Shown here: piece by piece, positions 51,555 through 60,913 of the stretch
How positions within the stretch are numbered: the first letter of the stretch is position 1
Layout: every line of letters starts with the position of its first letter
Assembly (NCBI GenBank): GCA_035529895.1
Contig: DATKVV010000080.1
Location: forward strand, 1 to 64,000
DNA: 64,000 bases
Direction of reading: 5' to 3'
Source of the DNA: JAUWKC01 sp035529895
GTDB lineage: Bacteria; Planctomycetota; Phycisphaerae; Sedimentisphaerales; Anaerobacaceae
Made by a program: the position numbers and the translations under genes
Notes under the pieces: model-generated
Told to the model about the DNA's origin: nothing
Database searches by the model: none
Seen by the model: the letters and a program-made list of their open reading frames with translations, nothing else

Positions 51555-54140
51555 TTGGTCGCACAAGACAAGATAATAGCCGAAATTGAGACAAAGCTTC
51601 AAGGGTGTGGTTATACCAACAGCCTGCTGGAACGTGAGTATTTCTACGAAGACGGTATGGGAAAACACATCGTACCGGTAGCAGGATTTGCCAGTCCTGT
51701 GCATGACTCACGTACATCCTGTATTTCCGTGATCGGCTGTGAGGGTCTTGGGGATGTAACGCCTGAGTACGTGAATCAATACCGGGGGCTTGGGGCGCCG
51801 GTCGTTTTCGTATGCTGCGATGGAACAGTGCAGTGGTGGAGCGTACAGACGGGGGGGGCTGAACATGAGAGAACGATTCTAAAGAAAGAACTCGAAGGCT
51901 TCTTCGAATCACAAAAAGAAAAGTTTGCCCCTGAACGGATATGGCGTGCCAAGAACCTGGGACGGTTAGATAAGGATCAACAGTTAGGTTTTGTTGATAT
52001 TGGGTTGATGCCGCTTTTGGAGCATGAGATGGGGGAGCGGCTTGGGGGGCTGATGAACGGGGTTATTAGTCTCCTCAAAGGAGGATTTAGTGAAAAGCAA
52101 CTGAAAGAAGCCGATAGTCAACGCTGGATTTTTCAGGCGGGGTTCTGGGTTCTTTGTGCGAAGATTCTTAAAGACAAGGGTGTCAGGAACTTCGTTCGCT
52201 TGCGAATTGATGACATCAATGCTGTTCTTGAGGCTGTAAAGCGTCACTACGGGTCACAGGAAGAGGTGCAAATTGAGAATGTGAAGGAAAGAAAAGCACT
52301 TGAAAGAGCAGCAGACAATATCAACAAGTTTGCCAGTTTGTCCAATCTGACAACGGAAGCTTTTGGTTACATGTATGAGGACGTGCTTGTTGACAAAGAT
52401 TTGAGGCGTGCTCTCGGTATTCATGCGACGCCTTCCTATCTTGTGGATTACATTGTGTGGCAACTTTGGCCGTGGGTTAAGGAGATTCCCGAAGATAAAC
52501 GAGTTATCCTTGAGCCTGCGTGCGGGCATGCACCGTTTCTTACAGCAGCGATGAGGTTGCTCAGATTTCTTTACACCGGTCGTGAAGAGGACTTTCATAG
52601 ATATGCCAAGAACAGCATGATTGGAATCGAACTGGATTCTTTTGCGCGGGAGATTGCAAGGCCGTCCCTGACAATGGCGGATGTTCCGAATCCCAATGGA
52701 TGGAAGATTGTAGGAGGTGATGTTTATCGGGGTGATGTGTTAAGTAGAAGTGCAAGAAACGCAATGATTCTATTATGCAATCCGCCTTTCGAAGATTTCA
52801 CTCCCGCGGAGCAGGAAGTTTACAGGAGAGACGGACAGCAGCTTAGATGTTTCAACAAGGCCGGTGAAATGCTGTGGAGGACGCTGCCTTATATGCCGGA
52901 AGGGTCTGTATTCGGGGTAATACTTCCACGGGGCTTTGTGAACAGGACGGACCTAGCTGAGTTGAGGGGGATGATCCTGAGCGATTTTGAGGTGCAGCAA
53001 ATATGTTGTTTGCCCAAGAAGGTGTTTCGTCACGCAAAGCATGAGTCCGTCGTATTGTCAGGTCGCAAAAAGACAGGCCGGGCACAAAGAGATAGCATTG
53101 GGGAGAAGAAGGTTCTTTACAGGCAGGTTCTGAAGGAAGGGCTTGAGAGGTTTCAAGAGAAATACGAAGGTAGAGACGAGTATGTCCTTCAGTCGAAGTT
53201 TGTTGAAGGGGGTACATTTGACTTTAGGGTCAGAGAGCTTGACGATGTTTGGGATTATTGTGAAAGGAATCTCCCAAAATTAGGGTCAATAAGCGAAGGC
53301 GGACAAGGATTGACCTATAAAGGCAGGGATCTTCCGGAAGGGGCAAAGACGTTTGACAAAGAGAAGTTTACCGGAGCTGTCGAAGGGTATGCACGGTTTG
53401 ATAAGGACGTTCAGTTGCACGAGTTGCCGAGGAGGTATTGGATGAGCCTTGCCCCGGAGGTCATCCGGCGGCCAATGTGGGGTAAGGAAATAGGCAGGTC
53501 TCAGATTGTAATGAACTACGCACCGGTTGACCCGGGCCCGTGGAGATTGAAAGCTCTCCTTGACAGGAAAGGCCGACCTGTTAGGGACCGGTTTCTGGTG
53601 TTTCGAGTCAAGAGCAGTGAGTGGTCTCTTAATGCTTTATGGGGGATACTGAATAGTGCATTAGCAAATGCATTCATCTATGCGCATACAACAGACAGAG
53701 ATATATCAGCAGGAACTGCGAGAAAGATTCCTGTTCCGGCGTGTTCGAGACAATCTCTGGAGAAACTTGAACGGCTGGTTTCAGAGTATTTTACGTTGAT
53801 GGAGAAGAGAAACTTGCAGTTTGGGATTGACGTTGGCGACGCGGCCAAGCATTTACTTCTATGGATCGATGCGGAAGTGATGCGATTGTATGATTTGCCG
53901 CCGAAGATGGAGAAGCGGATTCTGGATTTGTTCCAGGGGGTGCAGAGGAAAGGTGTTGATTTCTCATTTACGGGTTATTATCCGGAGGGTTTTGAATCTG
54001 CGATTCCTTTGCATGAGTATTTGTCGGAGGAGTATCAGCGGTCGACGGTGGCATTCGCAGACGAGTGGGTGAAAAAACACCGGTCTGCTGAAATGAATGC
54101 CATTCTGAGAAATGCTGTGGAGGCCTTCGAAGAGGACTGA
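51555..54140 (+). CDS. Large adenine-type DNA methyltransferase
   Basis: An 861-residue protein of the N6-adenine DNA methyltransferase type. SAM motif I is EPACGHAPF (residues 320-328) and the catalytic motif IV is NPPF (residues 409-412). Helix-rich segments before motif I (about residues 180-310) are like those of type I and type IIG/Pgl methylases. The region after about residue 560 should hold the target-recognition part. The first 150 residues, with REYFYEDGMGKHIVPV and a CCDGTVQWWSV strand, resemble no domain I can name; no PD-(D/E)xK motif is evident, so the protein may lack its own nuclease. Start is TTG 51555 with GGAG nine bases upstream. It is followed after four bases by a PIN nuclease gene. 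Confidence 0.82.
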   Translation: MVAQDKIIAEIETKLQGCGYTNSLLEREYFYEDGMGKHIVPVAGFASPVHDSRTSCISVIGCEGLGDVTPEYVNQYRGLGAPVVFVCCDGTVQWWSVQTGGAEHERTILKKELEGFFESQKEKFAPERIWRAKNLGRLDKDQQLGFVDIGLMPLLEHEMGERLGGLMNGVISLLKGGFSEKQLKEADSQRWIFQAGFWVLCAKILKDKGVRNFVRLRIDDINAVLEAVKRHYGSQEEVQIENVKERKALERAADNINKFASLSNLTTEAFGYMYEDVLVDKDLRRALGIHATPSYLVDYIVWQLWPWVKEIPEDKRVILEPACGHAPFLTAAMRLLRFLYTGREEDFHRYAKNSMIGIELDSFAREIARPSLTMADVPNPNGWKIVGGDVYRGDVLSRSARNAMILLCNPPFEDFTPAEQEVYRRDGQQLRCFNKAGEMLWRTLPYMPEGSVFGVILPRGFVNRTDLAELRGMILSDFEVQQICCLPKKVFRHAKHESVVLSGRKKTGRAQRDSIGEKKVLYRQVLKEGLERFQEKYEGRDEYVLQSKFVEGGTFDFRVRELDDVWDYCERNLPKLGSISEGGQGLTYKGRDLPEGAKTFDKEKFTGAVEGYARFDKDVQLHELPRRYWMSLAPEVIRRPMWGKEIGRSQIVMNYAPVDPGPWRLKALLDRKGRPVRDRFLVFRVKSSEWSLNALWGILNSALANAFIYAHTTDRDISAGTARKIPVPACSRQSLEKLERLVSEYFTLMEKRNLQFGIDVGDAAKHLLLWIDAEVMRLYDLPPKMEKRILDLFQGVQRKGVDFSFTGYYPEGFESAIPLHEYLSEEYQRSTVAFADEWVKKHRSAEMNAILRNAVEAFEED

Positions 54141-54144
54141 GCGG

Positions 54145-54801
54145 ATGCGGGATTTCCTCATAGACACGAACATCTGGGAATACTGGTTTAACGAGGCGAG
54201 AGAGCCGCAACATAGTAATGTTTTGAAACGTGTTTCCGAGCTGAGGAAAGAGTGTGAAAAGGCGGATGCTCCTCTTCGAGTATGGATATCATCTGTGACC
54301 TGGGGAGAGGTGGAATATGGTTACGAGGTGCAGACAGACAAAGAGGGTTCTTTGGAAGCGGCGTTCAGGGAGTTCATTCATGCCATTTCTCCGATGGAGT
54401 TTGTTATTAATAAGCATGTGACGGGGGATTATGGAAGGATACGAGCAAGGTTGTTTGAAAAATATGGGCCGAAGGACAAGAGGAAGAGGGGTCTCAGGCC
54501 TGAACAACTGATTGATCCGGTTACGTCGCTTGAACTGAAGATTCAGGAGAATGACCTTTGGATTGTTTCCCAGGCTGTAATGAAGGATTTAACTCTTGTA
54601 ACGAACGACAGAAAATCCTTGCAGCCGCTTTTGGAGGTGTTAGGGAGCGAATTGCACATCGAGAACTGGGCGACGGATGTGAAGTCGGCGGCGGAGATAA
54701 TGGAGGTGGGCAAGGACGTTGTGAAACGGATGGAGCAGCGGCGCAAGGAAATGAAGTCTGAGGGTGGGGCTACGGCGGGAAGGATTGATTATTTGGGTTG
54801 A
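54145..54801 (+). CDS. PIN-domain nuclease paired with methyltransferase
   Basis: A 218-residue protein. The PIN-domain acidic residues are visible: Asp7 in FLIDTNIW, Glu55 in SSVTWGEVEYG, Asp137 in QENDLWIVSQA and Asp155 in LVTNDRKSL. This is the active-site set of VapC-type ribonucleases and related DNases. It is longer than the 120-150 residues of usual VapC toxins, with a charged Lys/Arg/Glu-rich C-terminal tail. No antitoxin-like gene sits next to it; instead it starts four bases after the methyltransferase stop, so the two are certainly co-translated. The nuclease may be the restriction or effector half of the pair. Confidence 0.82.
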   Translation: MRDFLIDTNIWEYWFNEAREPQHSNVLKRVSELRKECEKADAPLRVWISSVTWGEVEYGYEVQTDKEGSLEAAFREFIHAISPMEFVINKHVTGDYGRIRARLFEKYGPKDKRKRGLRPEQLIDPVTSLELKIQENDLWIVSQAVMKDLTLVTNDRKSLQPLLEVLGSELHIENWATDVKSAAEIMEVGKDVVKRMEQRRKEMKSEGGATAGRIDYLG

Positions 54802-54866
54802 GATTGCCGCGCTGCGCTCGCAACGACAGAAAAGATAGCTTGGAGCGGGAAGCGTACAAAGACCGT

Positions 54867-54887
54867 GTGGGCTAAAGCCCATCCTAC
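54867..54887. repeat. Dispersed palindromic repeat copy
   Basis: TGGGCT and AGCCCA (54868-54873 and 54876-54881) form a hairpin followed by TCCTAC. It resembles the copy at 134-154. The surrounding 54802-54982 interval codes for nothing recognisable. Confidence 0.45.
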
Positions 54888-54982
54888 GATAAGGGAGCGA
54901 CGCTTTGCGGCGCGTTATTTTAATAGATTCCTCGGCGTTGGTCGGAATGACGGCGAGGCCCTACAGCGTGGTTTGGCCTGGG

Positions 54983-56119
54983 TCAGGTTGCCTTCATGGC
55001 GTCGATGAAGGCGCTGGGATTGTTGGCCCATTTCTGTGCTTCGAGCAGGTTCACCTGGTCTGCTTTTACGAGTCTGGCCAGGTGGCTTTCCATCGTTATC
55101 ATCTTTTCCTCGGGCCTGTTTTTGGTCTTTGTCTGGAGCTGGGAATACATCTGCTCTATTTTGCCGGTGCGTATGAGGTTTGCGCAGGCGTAGTTGTTAT
55201 TGAGTATTTCCATTGCGACGATTCTGCCGGTTTGGTCTTTTTTGGGGACGAGCTTCTGGCAGATGATATACCGCAGGCCGAGGGAGAGCTGGTTTCTCAC
55301 TTCGCTTTGTCTGCCCGGCGGAAAATAGTCGAGGATGCGCGTGATGGTGCCGGTGGCGTCTCTGGTGTGGAGAGTGGAGAAGACCAGATGGCCGGTTTCG
55401 GCGGCCATAAGCGTCATCGCAATGGTTTCGGGGTCCCGCATCTCTCCGACAAATATTACGTCGGGGTCCTCTCGGAGCATCGACCTCAAGCCGTCGATGA
55501 AGGATTTTACGTCTCTTCCGACCTCCCGCTGGGAGATAACGGAGGATTTTTGCTGGAAGATGTATTCGATGGGGTCTTCGACGGTTATGATTCGGCAGGC
55601 GTTTTTCTCGCAGATTCGGTCGATGAGCGAGGCGATTGTGGTGGATTTGCCGGCACCGGTGATGCCGGTTACGAGGACAAGGCCCTGTTTGCGCCCGACG
55701 ATGTCTTCCCAGGCGTCGTTGGCAAAGCCGATTGATTCGACCTTCGGGATTTCGAGGGATAATGCGCGGATGGCGGCACACACTCCGTCGTTTTCCTGAA
55801 AGACATTTATTCGAAACTGCAGCGAGCTGACTCTGTAGGAGCAGTCGACGCTGTATTGGGCGCGCAGTTTTCGCAGGTTTTCGTCGCTCAGGAGCGGATA
55901 AATAAGCTGCTTTGCCACTTCGGGTGTGACATTCAGGCCTTTTAGTTTTACGAGGTCGCCGTCGATGCGGTAGGCGGGTGCGGCGCCGATTTTGATATGC
56001 AAATCGGAGACCCGCATCGCACCCTGCTCCTCGAAGTAGGCCAGCATATCAAGGATGCTCATTTTGCCGAGATTTTCCGTGGGGTAGACTTTTGCCGTGC
56101 CTGGATAACCTTCAGCCAT
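54983..56119 (-). CDS. pilT: PilT-type twitching/retraction ATPase
   Basis: A 378-residue hexameric ATPase that depolymerises type IV pili. It has an N-terminal PAS-like domain (MSILDMLAYFEEQGAMRVSD), Walker A GITGAGKST, an aspartate box IEDPIEYIF-like (VEDPIEYIF), Walker B MLREDPDVIFVGEMRDPET and the histidine box TGHLVFSTLHTRD. Length matches PilT (about 350-380). ATG 56119 is set by AGAGG upstream and by family length; the frame extends to 56380 with a basic leader that has no family similarity. It is separate from the type II secretion operon. A small gene on the same strand lies just upstream. Confidence 0.92.
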   Translation of the reverse strand: MAEGYPGTAKVYPTENLGKMSILDMLAYFEEQGAMRVSDLHIKIGAAPAYRIDGDLVKLKGLNVTPEVAKQLIYPLLSDENLRKLRAQYSVDCSYRVSSLQFRINVFQENDGVCAAIRALSLEIPKVESIGFANDAWEDIVGRKQGLVLVTGITGAGKSTTIASLIDRICEKNACRIITVEDPIEYIFQQKSSVISQREVGRDVKSFIDGLRSMLREDPDVIFVGEMRDPETIAMTLMAAETGHLVFSTLHTRDATGTITRILDYFPPGRQSEVRNQLSLGLRYIICQKLVPKKDQTGRIVAMEILNNNYACANLIRTGKIEQMYSQLQTKTKNRPEEKMITMESHLARLVKADQVNLLEAQKWANNPSAFIDAMKAT

Positions 56120-56383
56120 ATCAGCCTCTGCTTGAAGTACAGGTTCGGGTTTGGCGGTTGCCTCCTGGCTCCTGTACGACAGGCAGTATACCATCGCGGC
56201 TACCGGATAGGAAAGGCTAAAATTGGTTATTCGACGCCGGCGAAGCCTGGAGACGTTAGTTCGCTTTTGTATTCTGAGGCGCTTGCTATTGACGTAATTA
56301 CTGGAAAAAAAGCAAAACTTCTTCTTTTTTTGGGGCTGCTTTGAGGCCCGAAAGCAAAGGAAGGACGGAGCAGGCGGCATTGT

Positions 56384-56656
56384 TTATTTTTTGTCAGTGA
56401 GCCAGTCCTGGAGGTTTTTGGCCAATATCTCGACGCTTCTTTTTTGCATTATGTGCTCCATGATTGCGGGCGGGACTTTGAGATTTGCCATAGCCTTCTG
56501 CACTCTTTGCCAGAGCCTGTTGCGCCTGGCCGGTGTGTCGGCCAGATATAGCTCGGTTACCAGCTCGCTGAGTTTCTGGAGCATTATCGCGTCAAGGTTA
56601 TCATAATACCTTGATACTATTTTGTCCTGGTATTCTGAACGCTCGTTCCCGGTCAT
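56384..56656 (-). CDS. Small uncharacterised protein upstream of pilT
   Basis: A 90-residue, probably all-helical, charged protein (MTGNERSEYQDKIVSRYYDN at the start). I do not recognise its family. Its helical pattern with Leu/Ile repeats suggests a coiled or bundle structure; there is no signal peptide, membrane helix or cysteine pair. It lies on the same strand as pilT, 264 bases upstream of the pilT start, and diverges from the LptD-like gene. Codon use looks like its neighbours, so it is probably real. A role as a PilT partner is only inference. Confidence 0.55.
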   Translation of the reverse strand: MTGNERSEYQDKIVSRYYDNLDAIMLQKLSELVTELYLADTPARRNRLWQRVQKAMANLKVPPAIMEHIMQKRSVEILAKNLQDWLTDKK

Positions 56657-56839
56657 ATAAGATACGCGTTTTTTCGAATTTTGATTGTTACCGAAGGCGG
56701 TTTTACACCATTGTTACAGATAAATCAAGCTATCAGTGTTATTAGGGGGATTTTTACTGGCTTTGCCGAAACAAGCGGATATAATTCCTGAACCATGGAG
56801 CGGTACCCGTGGCTCGAACCGCAAGATGCGAGATTGTGT

Positions 56840-59809
56840 ATGCGAAACAGGATAGTCGTTGGTATGGTCATTTCGGTTTTGCTGCCGGCAGGCCCCCGCT
56901 TCTGCATGTGTACGGGGTCGGCTGTGGAAAATCGAACCGACCGTCAGGAAAGGGAGTCTTTTGTCATTCAGGATTTGCATCTGGCGGGGCGTGAGGTAAT
57001 AAGCCATCAATTCAGTACTGACAGAGGACCTGAACATATCCTGGTTTTCGAGGATGGATTTTCAATGTCTATCGGGGCCGACCGGTTTTCGAGCGATAAG
57101 GCCGTGCTGTGGCTTGAAATGGAGCGCGGCGAATCTGGCGGCCGTGCTGGCGCCCGTTACAAGGCCGAGGCGTATTTGGAGGGCGGTATATCGGTCGAGA
57201 AAATCCGGGGGGTTGGCGCTGTGGAAATCAGCCGGACGGTGATTAAGAAGGGTGAGTCAATGGTTGTTCGATTTGATGTGACCGGCGGGATTTTCGTAAC
57301 GGCAGACAAAAGGGAGATTGCCGACCCCCGCGGGTCGGAGCTTTATAGAAAGGCACTGGCAGCGGTATCGGCGGTTAAGCCTCAGCCGGCTGCGCCTGGG
57401 TTACCCGCAGAGAGAGCCGTGGAAAAGCCGGGTGAAAAGGTTGCCGCGAAGCGGGCGGTGGAATTTAGATATCCGGTTAGTATCTCGCAGGCGGGTGATG
57501 TGCCGCTGAAAGTGGAGCGAACGCAGGCGCCGGATGGAACATACGTCGTGACGTTTATTGGAAGGCTTTACGTCTGGCAAAAACAGGATGAGAAGGGCGG
57601 CTTGCTGGAGCTGCAGGCGGATAGCGCGGTCATATTCTATTCTGAGGAGCCTTCGGGGGCGGGTGAAAAAGGGCGTGAGGGCGGCAGGGTCGAGGACTTT
57701 CTGGCCGGTGGGGCGGTCAGAGCAGTTTATATGTCCGGGGATGTCTTGATGACCGAGGGGCAGCGGACGGTTCGGGCGGACGAAATATACTACGATTTCG
57801 AGGAGAAAAAGGCCCTTGCGGTAAATGCGGTGATGAGGAATTTCGATGCGAAGCGGGGGATTCCGATTTATGTGAGGGCGGCGAAGCTGCGGCAGTTGGC
57901 GGAAAATAAATTTGCGGGGGAAAATATCACGCTGACAAGCAGCGAGTTTTACCTTCCTCAGATTTCCGTCAATGCTTCGAGCATCATTATCACCGATACC
58001 ACGCCCGACGACGAACAAGAGGGAAGGGTTTCAAACAGCAGCTATGACGTCGAGATGCGTGACGTGCGCTTTAAGATGGGTGAGAAGACGTTTTTCAGCT
58101 GGCCGTTTATTCGTGCCAATCTGGAAAGACCTGACATTCCGCTCAAGAGTCTGCATGCCGGTTATGACAGCGATTGGGGGGCGCTGGTTGAGACGCGATG
58201 GTATCTGTTGCGACTGTTGGGATTAGAGGAGCCGGAAGGGACAGAGAGCACTTTCGCATTGGATTATTACGGCAAACGGGGTGTGGGCAGCGGTGTGGAG
58301 ATTGCATACGCGAAAGAGAACTGTTTTGGCAGGCTCCTCGGATACATCATAAAGGATACCGGGGAGGATGACCTGGGCAGGGCCGGCAGCCGGAGGAACC
58401 TTGAGCCGCCCCGTGAGCTTCGCGGGCGGTTCCAGTGGCAGCACAGGCATTTCCTGCCTTACAACTGGCAGCTTACCGCGGAGGTGGGCTATTTGTCCGA
58501 CGAGAATTTCCTGGAAGGCTTTTATCGCAGCGAGTTCAACGTAGCCAAGGAGCAGGAGACGCTGGTACATTTGAAGCGCATCGAGGACAACTGGGGCCTT
58601 TCTATTCTGGGCAAGGGGCGCATAAACGATTTTGTAAACCAGCTGGAAGAACTGCCGAGCCTTGAATATCATTTGACGGGCCAGTCGCTTTTCGACGACA
58701 AGTTTACGCTTTACAGTGACAGCGAGGTGGGGCGATTCCGTCAGCGTTTGGCATCCGGTTCTCCGACGATATCGGAGGATTTTTACTCTTTTATGTCTGA
58801 AAGGGCCGAGCTCGACATGCCGGTGCGGGTGGGCAATATGAAGGTGGTGCCGTTTGTGGCCGGGACATTGGCGTATGACGACGGCGCCGGGTTCCACACG
58901 AACCTCGACGGGCAGACAGTTCCGAGCGAGCAGAGTGTTTGGACGGGTGAGGCCGGCGCCCGCGTGTCCACTCAGTACTGGAAGGTATATCCGAACGTTA
59001 AATCGCGTATCTGGGACCTGAACCAGCTTCGACATATTGTAAGGCCGTACGCGACGGTGGTTGGTTATGCTGAAAGCGACACGGTTGCCAGGCAGCGTGA
59101 TACGTTGAACGCAGGTATTTCGCAGCGTTTTCAAACCAGGAGAGGGCCTGTCGGCAATCAGCGGACGGTTGACTGGATGCGGCTGGATACGGAGATTACA
59201 TGGGTGAACGATTCGGGAGACACATCCGGGGGGCCGGATAGGTTCATCTGGAACAAGCCTTTTATTCCGCTGCTGGATACTTTTAGCAGGACCGTGCCGC
59301 AACAGGACAGGCGCAGCAGCGACGTATTCGGGCCGAGGCGCAATTACTTCGGGGCCGACTACATCTGGCGCCTGAGCGATACGACCGCGATATTGAGCGA
59401 CATGAATTTTGACCTTCAGAGCGGCGTGGTGCAGCAGCTTAATATCGGTTTTTCGCGTTTGGTGTGGCCCAATTTGAGTTATTACGTTGGCAGCAGATAT
59501 TTGCGGCGGCTCGACAACGGTCTTGGCGAAAAAGGCTCGAACGCGTTTACGTTTGCGGCAACTTATGTGCTGGACCCGCGATATACGGTGGTATTCTCGC
59601 AGCAGTTCGATTTTGACTACGGCGCGAACATACGGAGCGATATAGCCCTCATAAGGCGGTATCACAGGGTATATTGGGGTCTTACGTACAGCGCGGACGA
59701 ATCGCTGAAGAAACAGGCGGTTGTATTCAGTATATGGCCTCAGGGTGTGCCGGAGCTTGGGATTGGGCCGCGGCGGTATATGAGGCTGGGACAGTCAGCA
59801 AATTATTGA
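56840..59809 (+). CDS. lptD: LptD/OstA-like outer-membrane assembly protein
   Basis: A protein of about 989 residues. A signal-like segment (RIVVGMVISVLLPAGPRF) lies at the N-terminus. Residues about 200-400 form an OstA/LptA-type beta-jellyroll (SGDVLMTEGQRTVRADEIYY, then a block ending KKALAVNAVM). The rest is rich in alternating polar/hydrophobic beta strands with aromatic ends, as in the LptD barrel. In E. coli LptD inserts lipopolysaccharide into the outer membrane; here the lipid may be different. The start is uncertain: ATG 56840 gives the signal directly, and ATG 56795 adds 15 residues. It diverges from the small gene upstream. Confidence 0.75.
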   Translation: MRNRIVVGMVISVLLPAGPRFCMCTGSAVENRTDRQERESFVIQDLHLAGREVISHQFSTDRGPEHILVFEDGFSMSIGADRFSSDKAVLWLEMERGESGGRAGARYKAEAYLEGGISVEKIRGVGAVEISRTVIKKGESMVVRFDVTGGIFVTADKREIADPRGSELYRKALAAVSAVKPQPAAPGLPAERAVEKPGEKVAAKRAVEFRYPVSISQAGDVPLKVERTQAPDGTYVVTFIGRLYVWQKQDEKGGLLELQADSAVIFYSEEPSGAGEKGREGGRVEDFLAGGAVRAVYMSGDVLMTEGQRTVRADEIYYDFEEKKALAVNAVMRNFDAKRGIPIYVRAAKLRQLAENKFAGENITLTSSEFYLPQISVNASSIIITDTTPDDEQEGRVSNSSYDVEMRDVRFKMGEKTFFSWPFIRANLERPDIPLKSLHAGYDSDWGALVETRWYLLRLLGLEEPEGTESTFALDYYGKRGVGSGVEIAYAKENCFGRLLGYIIKDTGEDDLGRAGSRRNLEPPRELRGRFQWQHRHFLPYNWQLTAEVGYLSDENFLEGFYRSEFNVAKEQETLVHLKRIEDNWGLSILGKGRINDFVNQLEELPSLEYHLTGQSLFDDKFTLYSDSEVGRFRQRLASGSPTISEDFYSFMSERAELDMPVRVGNMKVVPFVAGTLAYDDGAGFHTNLDGQTVPSEQSVWTGEAGARVSTQYWKVYPNVKSRIWDLNQLRHIVRPYATVVGYAESDTVARQRDTLNAGISQRFQTRRGPVGNQRTVDWMRLDTEITWVNDSGDTSGGPDRFIWNKPFIPLLDTFSRTVPQQDRRSSDVFGPRRNYFGADYIWRLSDTTAILSDMNFDLQSGVVQQLNIGFSRLVWPNLSYYVGSRYLRRLDNGLGEKGSNAFTFAATYVLDPRYTVVFSQQFDFDYGANIRSDIALIRRYHRVYWGLTYSADESLKKQAVVFSIWPQGVPELGIGPRRYMRLGQSANY

Positions 59810-59815
59810 TATAAT
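59807..59815 (+). promoter_or_regulatory. Extended -10 promoter for fba
   Basis: TG-A-TATAAT is a perfect extended -10 element. It overlaps the last codons of the LptD-like gene and is about 70 bases before the aldolase start. No good -35 box is seen, as is common for extended -10 promoters. Confidence 0.5.
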
Positions 59816-59885
59816 AACTGGTCTGCGGCCGGTTATTTGCCGATAGAAATTCCGGACTATTGTTTGATGGTTTAAGGAGAGCGCT

Positions 59886-60836
59886 ATGGCATTGGTCGAT
59901 ACGAAAAAGATGTTCACAATGGCTTACAGGAACGGTTATGCGATTGGGGCGTTCAATGTAAATAATATGGAGATTACACAGGGTATTATCGCCGCGGTGG
60001 CCGAAGAAAAGGCTCCTCTGATTCTGCAGGTATCCCGAGGGGCGCGGGATTATGCGAATATCGATTACCTGAAGGCGATAATTAACGCGGCGGTTGAGGA
60101 GAACCCGAGTATTCCTATCGCCATACATCTGGACCACGGGGATAATTTTGAGACCTGCAAACAGTTTGTTGACGACGGTTTTACCTCGGTGATGATTGAT
60201 GCTTCCAAGCTGGCGTTTGACCAGAACGTCAGGGTCACGCAGCAGGTTGTCGAATATGCGCACGACCGAGGAGTGGTTGTCGAGGCGGAGCTGGGCCAGC
60301 TTGGGGGTATCGAGGAAGAGGTAGTGGGGGTGGACGCCGATGACATCAGCAAGCACCTGACGGACCCGGACCAGGCGGTGGAGTTTGTCGAGAAAACGGG
60401 TTGTGATTCGCTGGCGGTGGCCTGCGGAACAAGCCACGGCGCTTACAAGTTCAAGAGCGAACCGAAGCTTGCTTTCGACGTAATAGAAAAGATAGGCAAG
60501 AGACTGCCGGGCTTTCCGCTGGTTATGCACGGCTCGAGCAGCGTGCTGAAGGAGTTCAAGGACCTTATTAATAAGTATGGGGGGAACATGCCCGATGCGA
60601 TGGGAGTGCCTGAAGAAGCTATCAGCAAAGCGGCGAAGATGGCCATCTGCAAGGTCAATATAGATACGGACCTGCGAATGGCCCTTACCGCAAAAATCAG
60701 GCAGGTTTTTGCGGAAAAACCCGGCGAGTTCGACCCCCGCAAGTATCTCGGTCCGGGGCGTGAGGCTATCAAAGAGATGGTTAAACACAAACTGCACGTG
60801 TTAGGTTGTGCCGGCAGGGCCGCCGAGTGCGCGTAA
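59886..60836 (+). CDS. fba: Class II fructose-bisphosphate aldolase
   Basis: A 316-residue zinc aldolase that splits fructose 1,6-bisphosphate in glycolysis and makes it in gluconeogenesis. Zinc-binding HLDHGD is at residues 81-86 and the substrate loop GSS is in MHGSSSVLKEF. Other family blocks are GAFNVNNMEITQGIIAAV, AELGQLGGIEEE and KVNIDTDLRMA. The length fits the shorter, Gram-positive-like class IIB. AAGGAGAG precedes the ATG at good spacing. It has its own likely promoter at 59807-59815. Confidence 0.96.
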   Translation: MALVDTKKMFTMAYRNGYAIGAFNVNNMEITQGIIAAVAEEKAPLILQVSRGARDYANIDYLKAIINAAVEENPSIPIAIHLDHGDNFETCKQFVDDGFTSVMIDASKLAFDQNVRVTQQVVEYAHDRGVVVEAELGQLGGIEEEVVGVDADDISKHLTDPDQAVEFVEKTGCDSLAVACGTSHGAYKFKSEPKLAFDVIEKIGKRLPGFPLVMHGSSSVLKEFKDLINKYGGNMPDAMGVPEEAISKAAKMAICKVNIDTDLRMALTAKIRQVFAEKPGEFDPRKYLGPGREAIKEMVKHKLHVLGCAGRAAECA

Positions 60837-60913
60837 AAGGGTTTATCGCTAAATCGCGAACGGCAAATTGTTCAAATCGCGAATTAGACACACATAGCAA
60901 GAGATAGAGAATA

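Noticed and set aside
51196..51912. Long minus-strand frame over the methyltransferase start (238 codons)
   Set aside because: Ser/Arg/Pro-rich composition without domains; it is the shadow of the real plus-strand gene and its leader.
56120..56380. In-frame extension of pilT adding 87 basic residues
   Set aside because: PilT proteins do not have such a leader, and ATG 56119 has a good ribosome binding site and gives the normal length.
58223..59665. Large minus-strand frame of 480 codons across the LptD-like gene
   Set aside because: Composition is that of a complementary-strand shadow (His/Arg/Pro-rich), with no motif or start signal.
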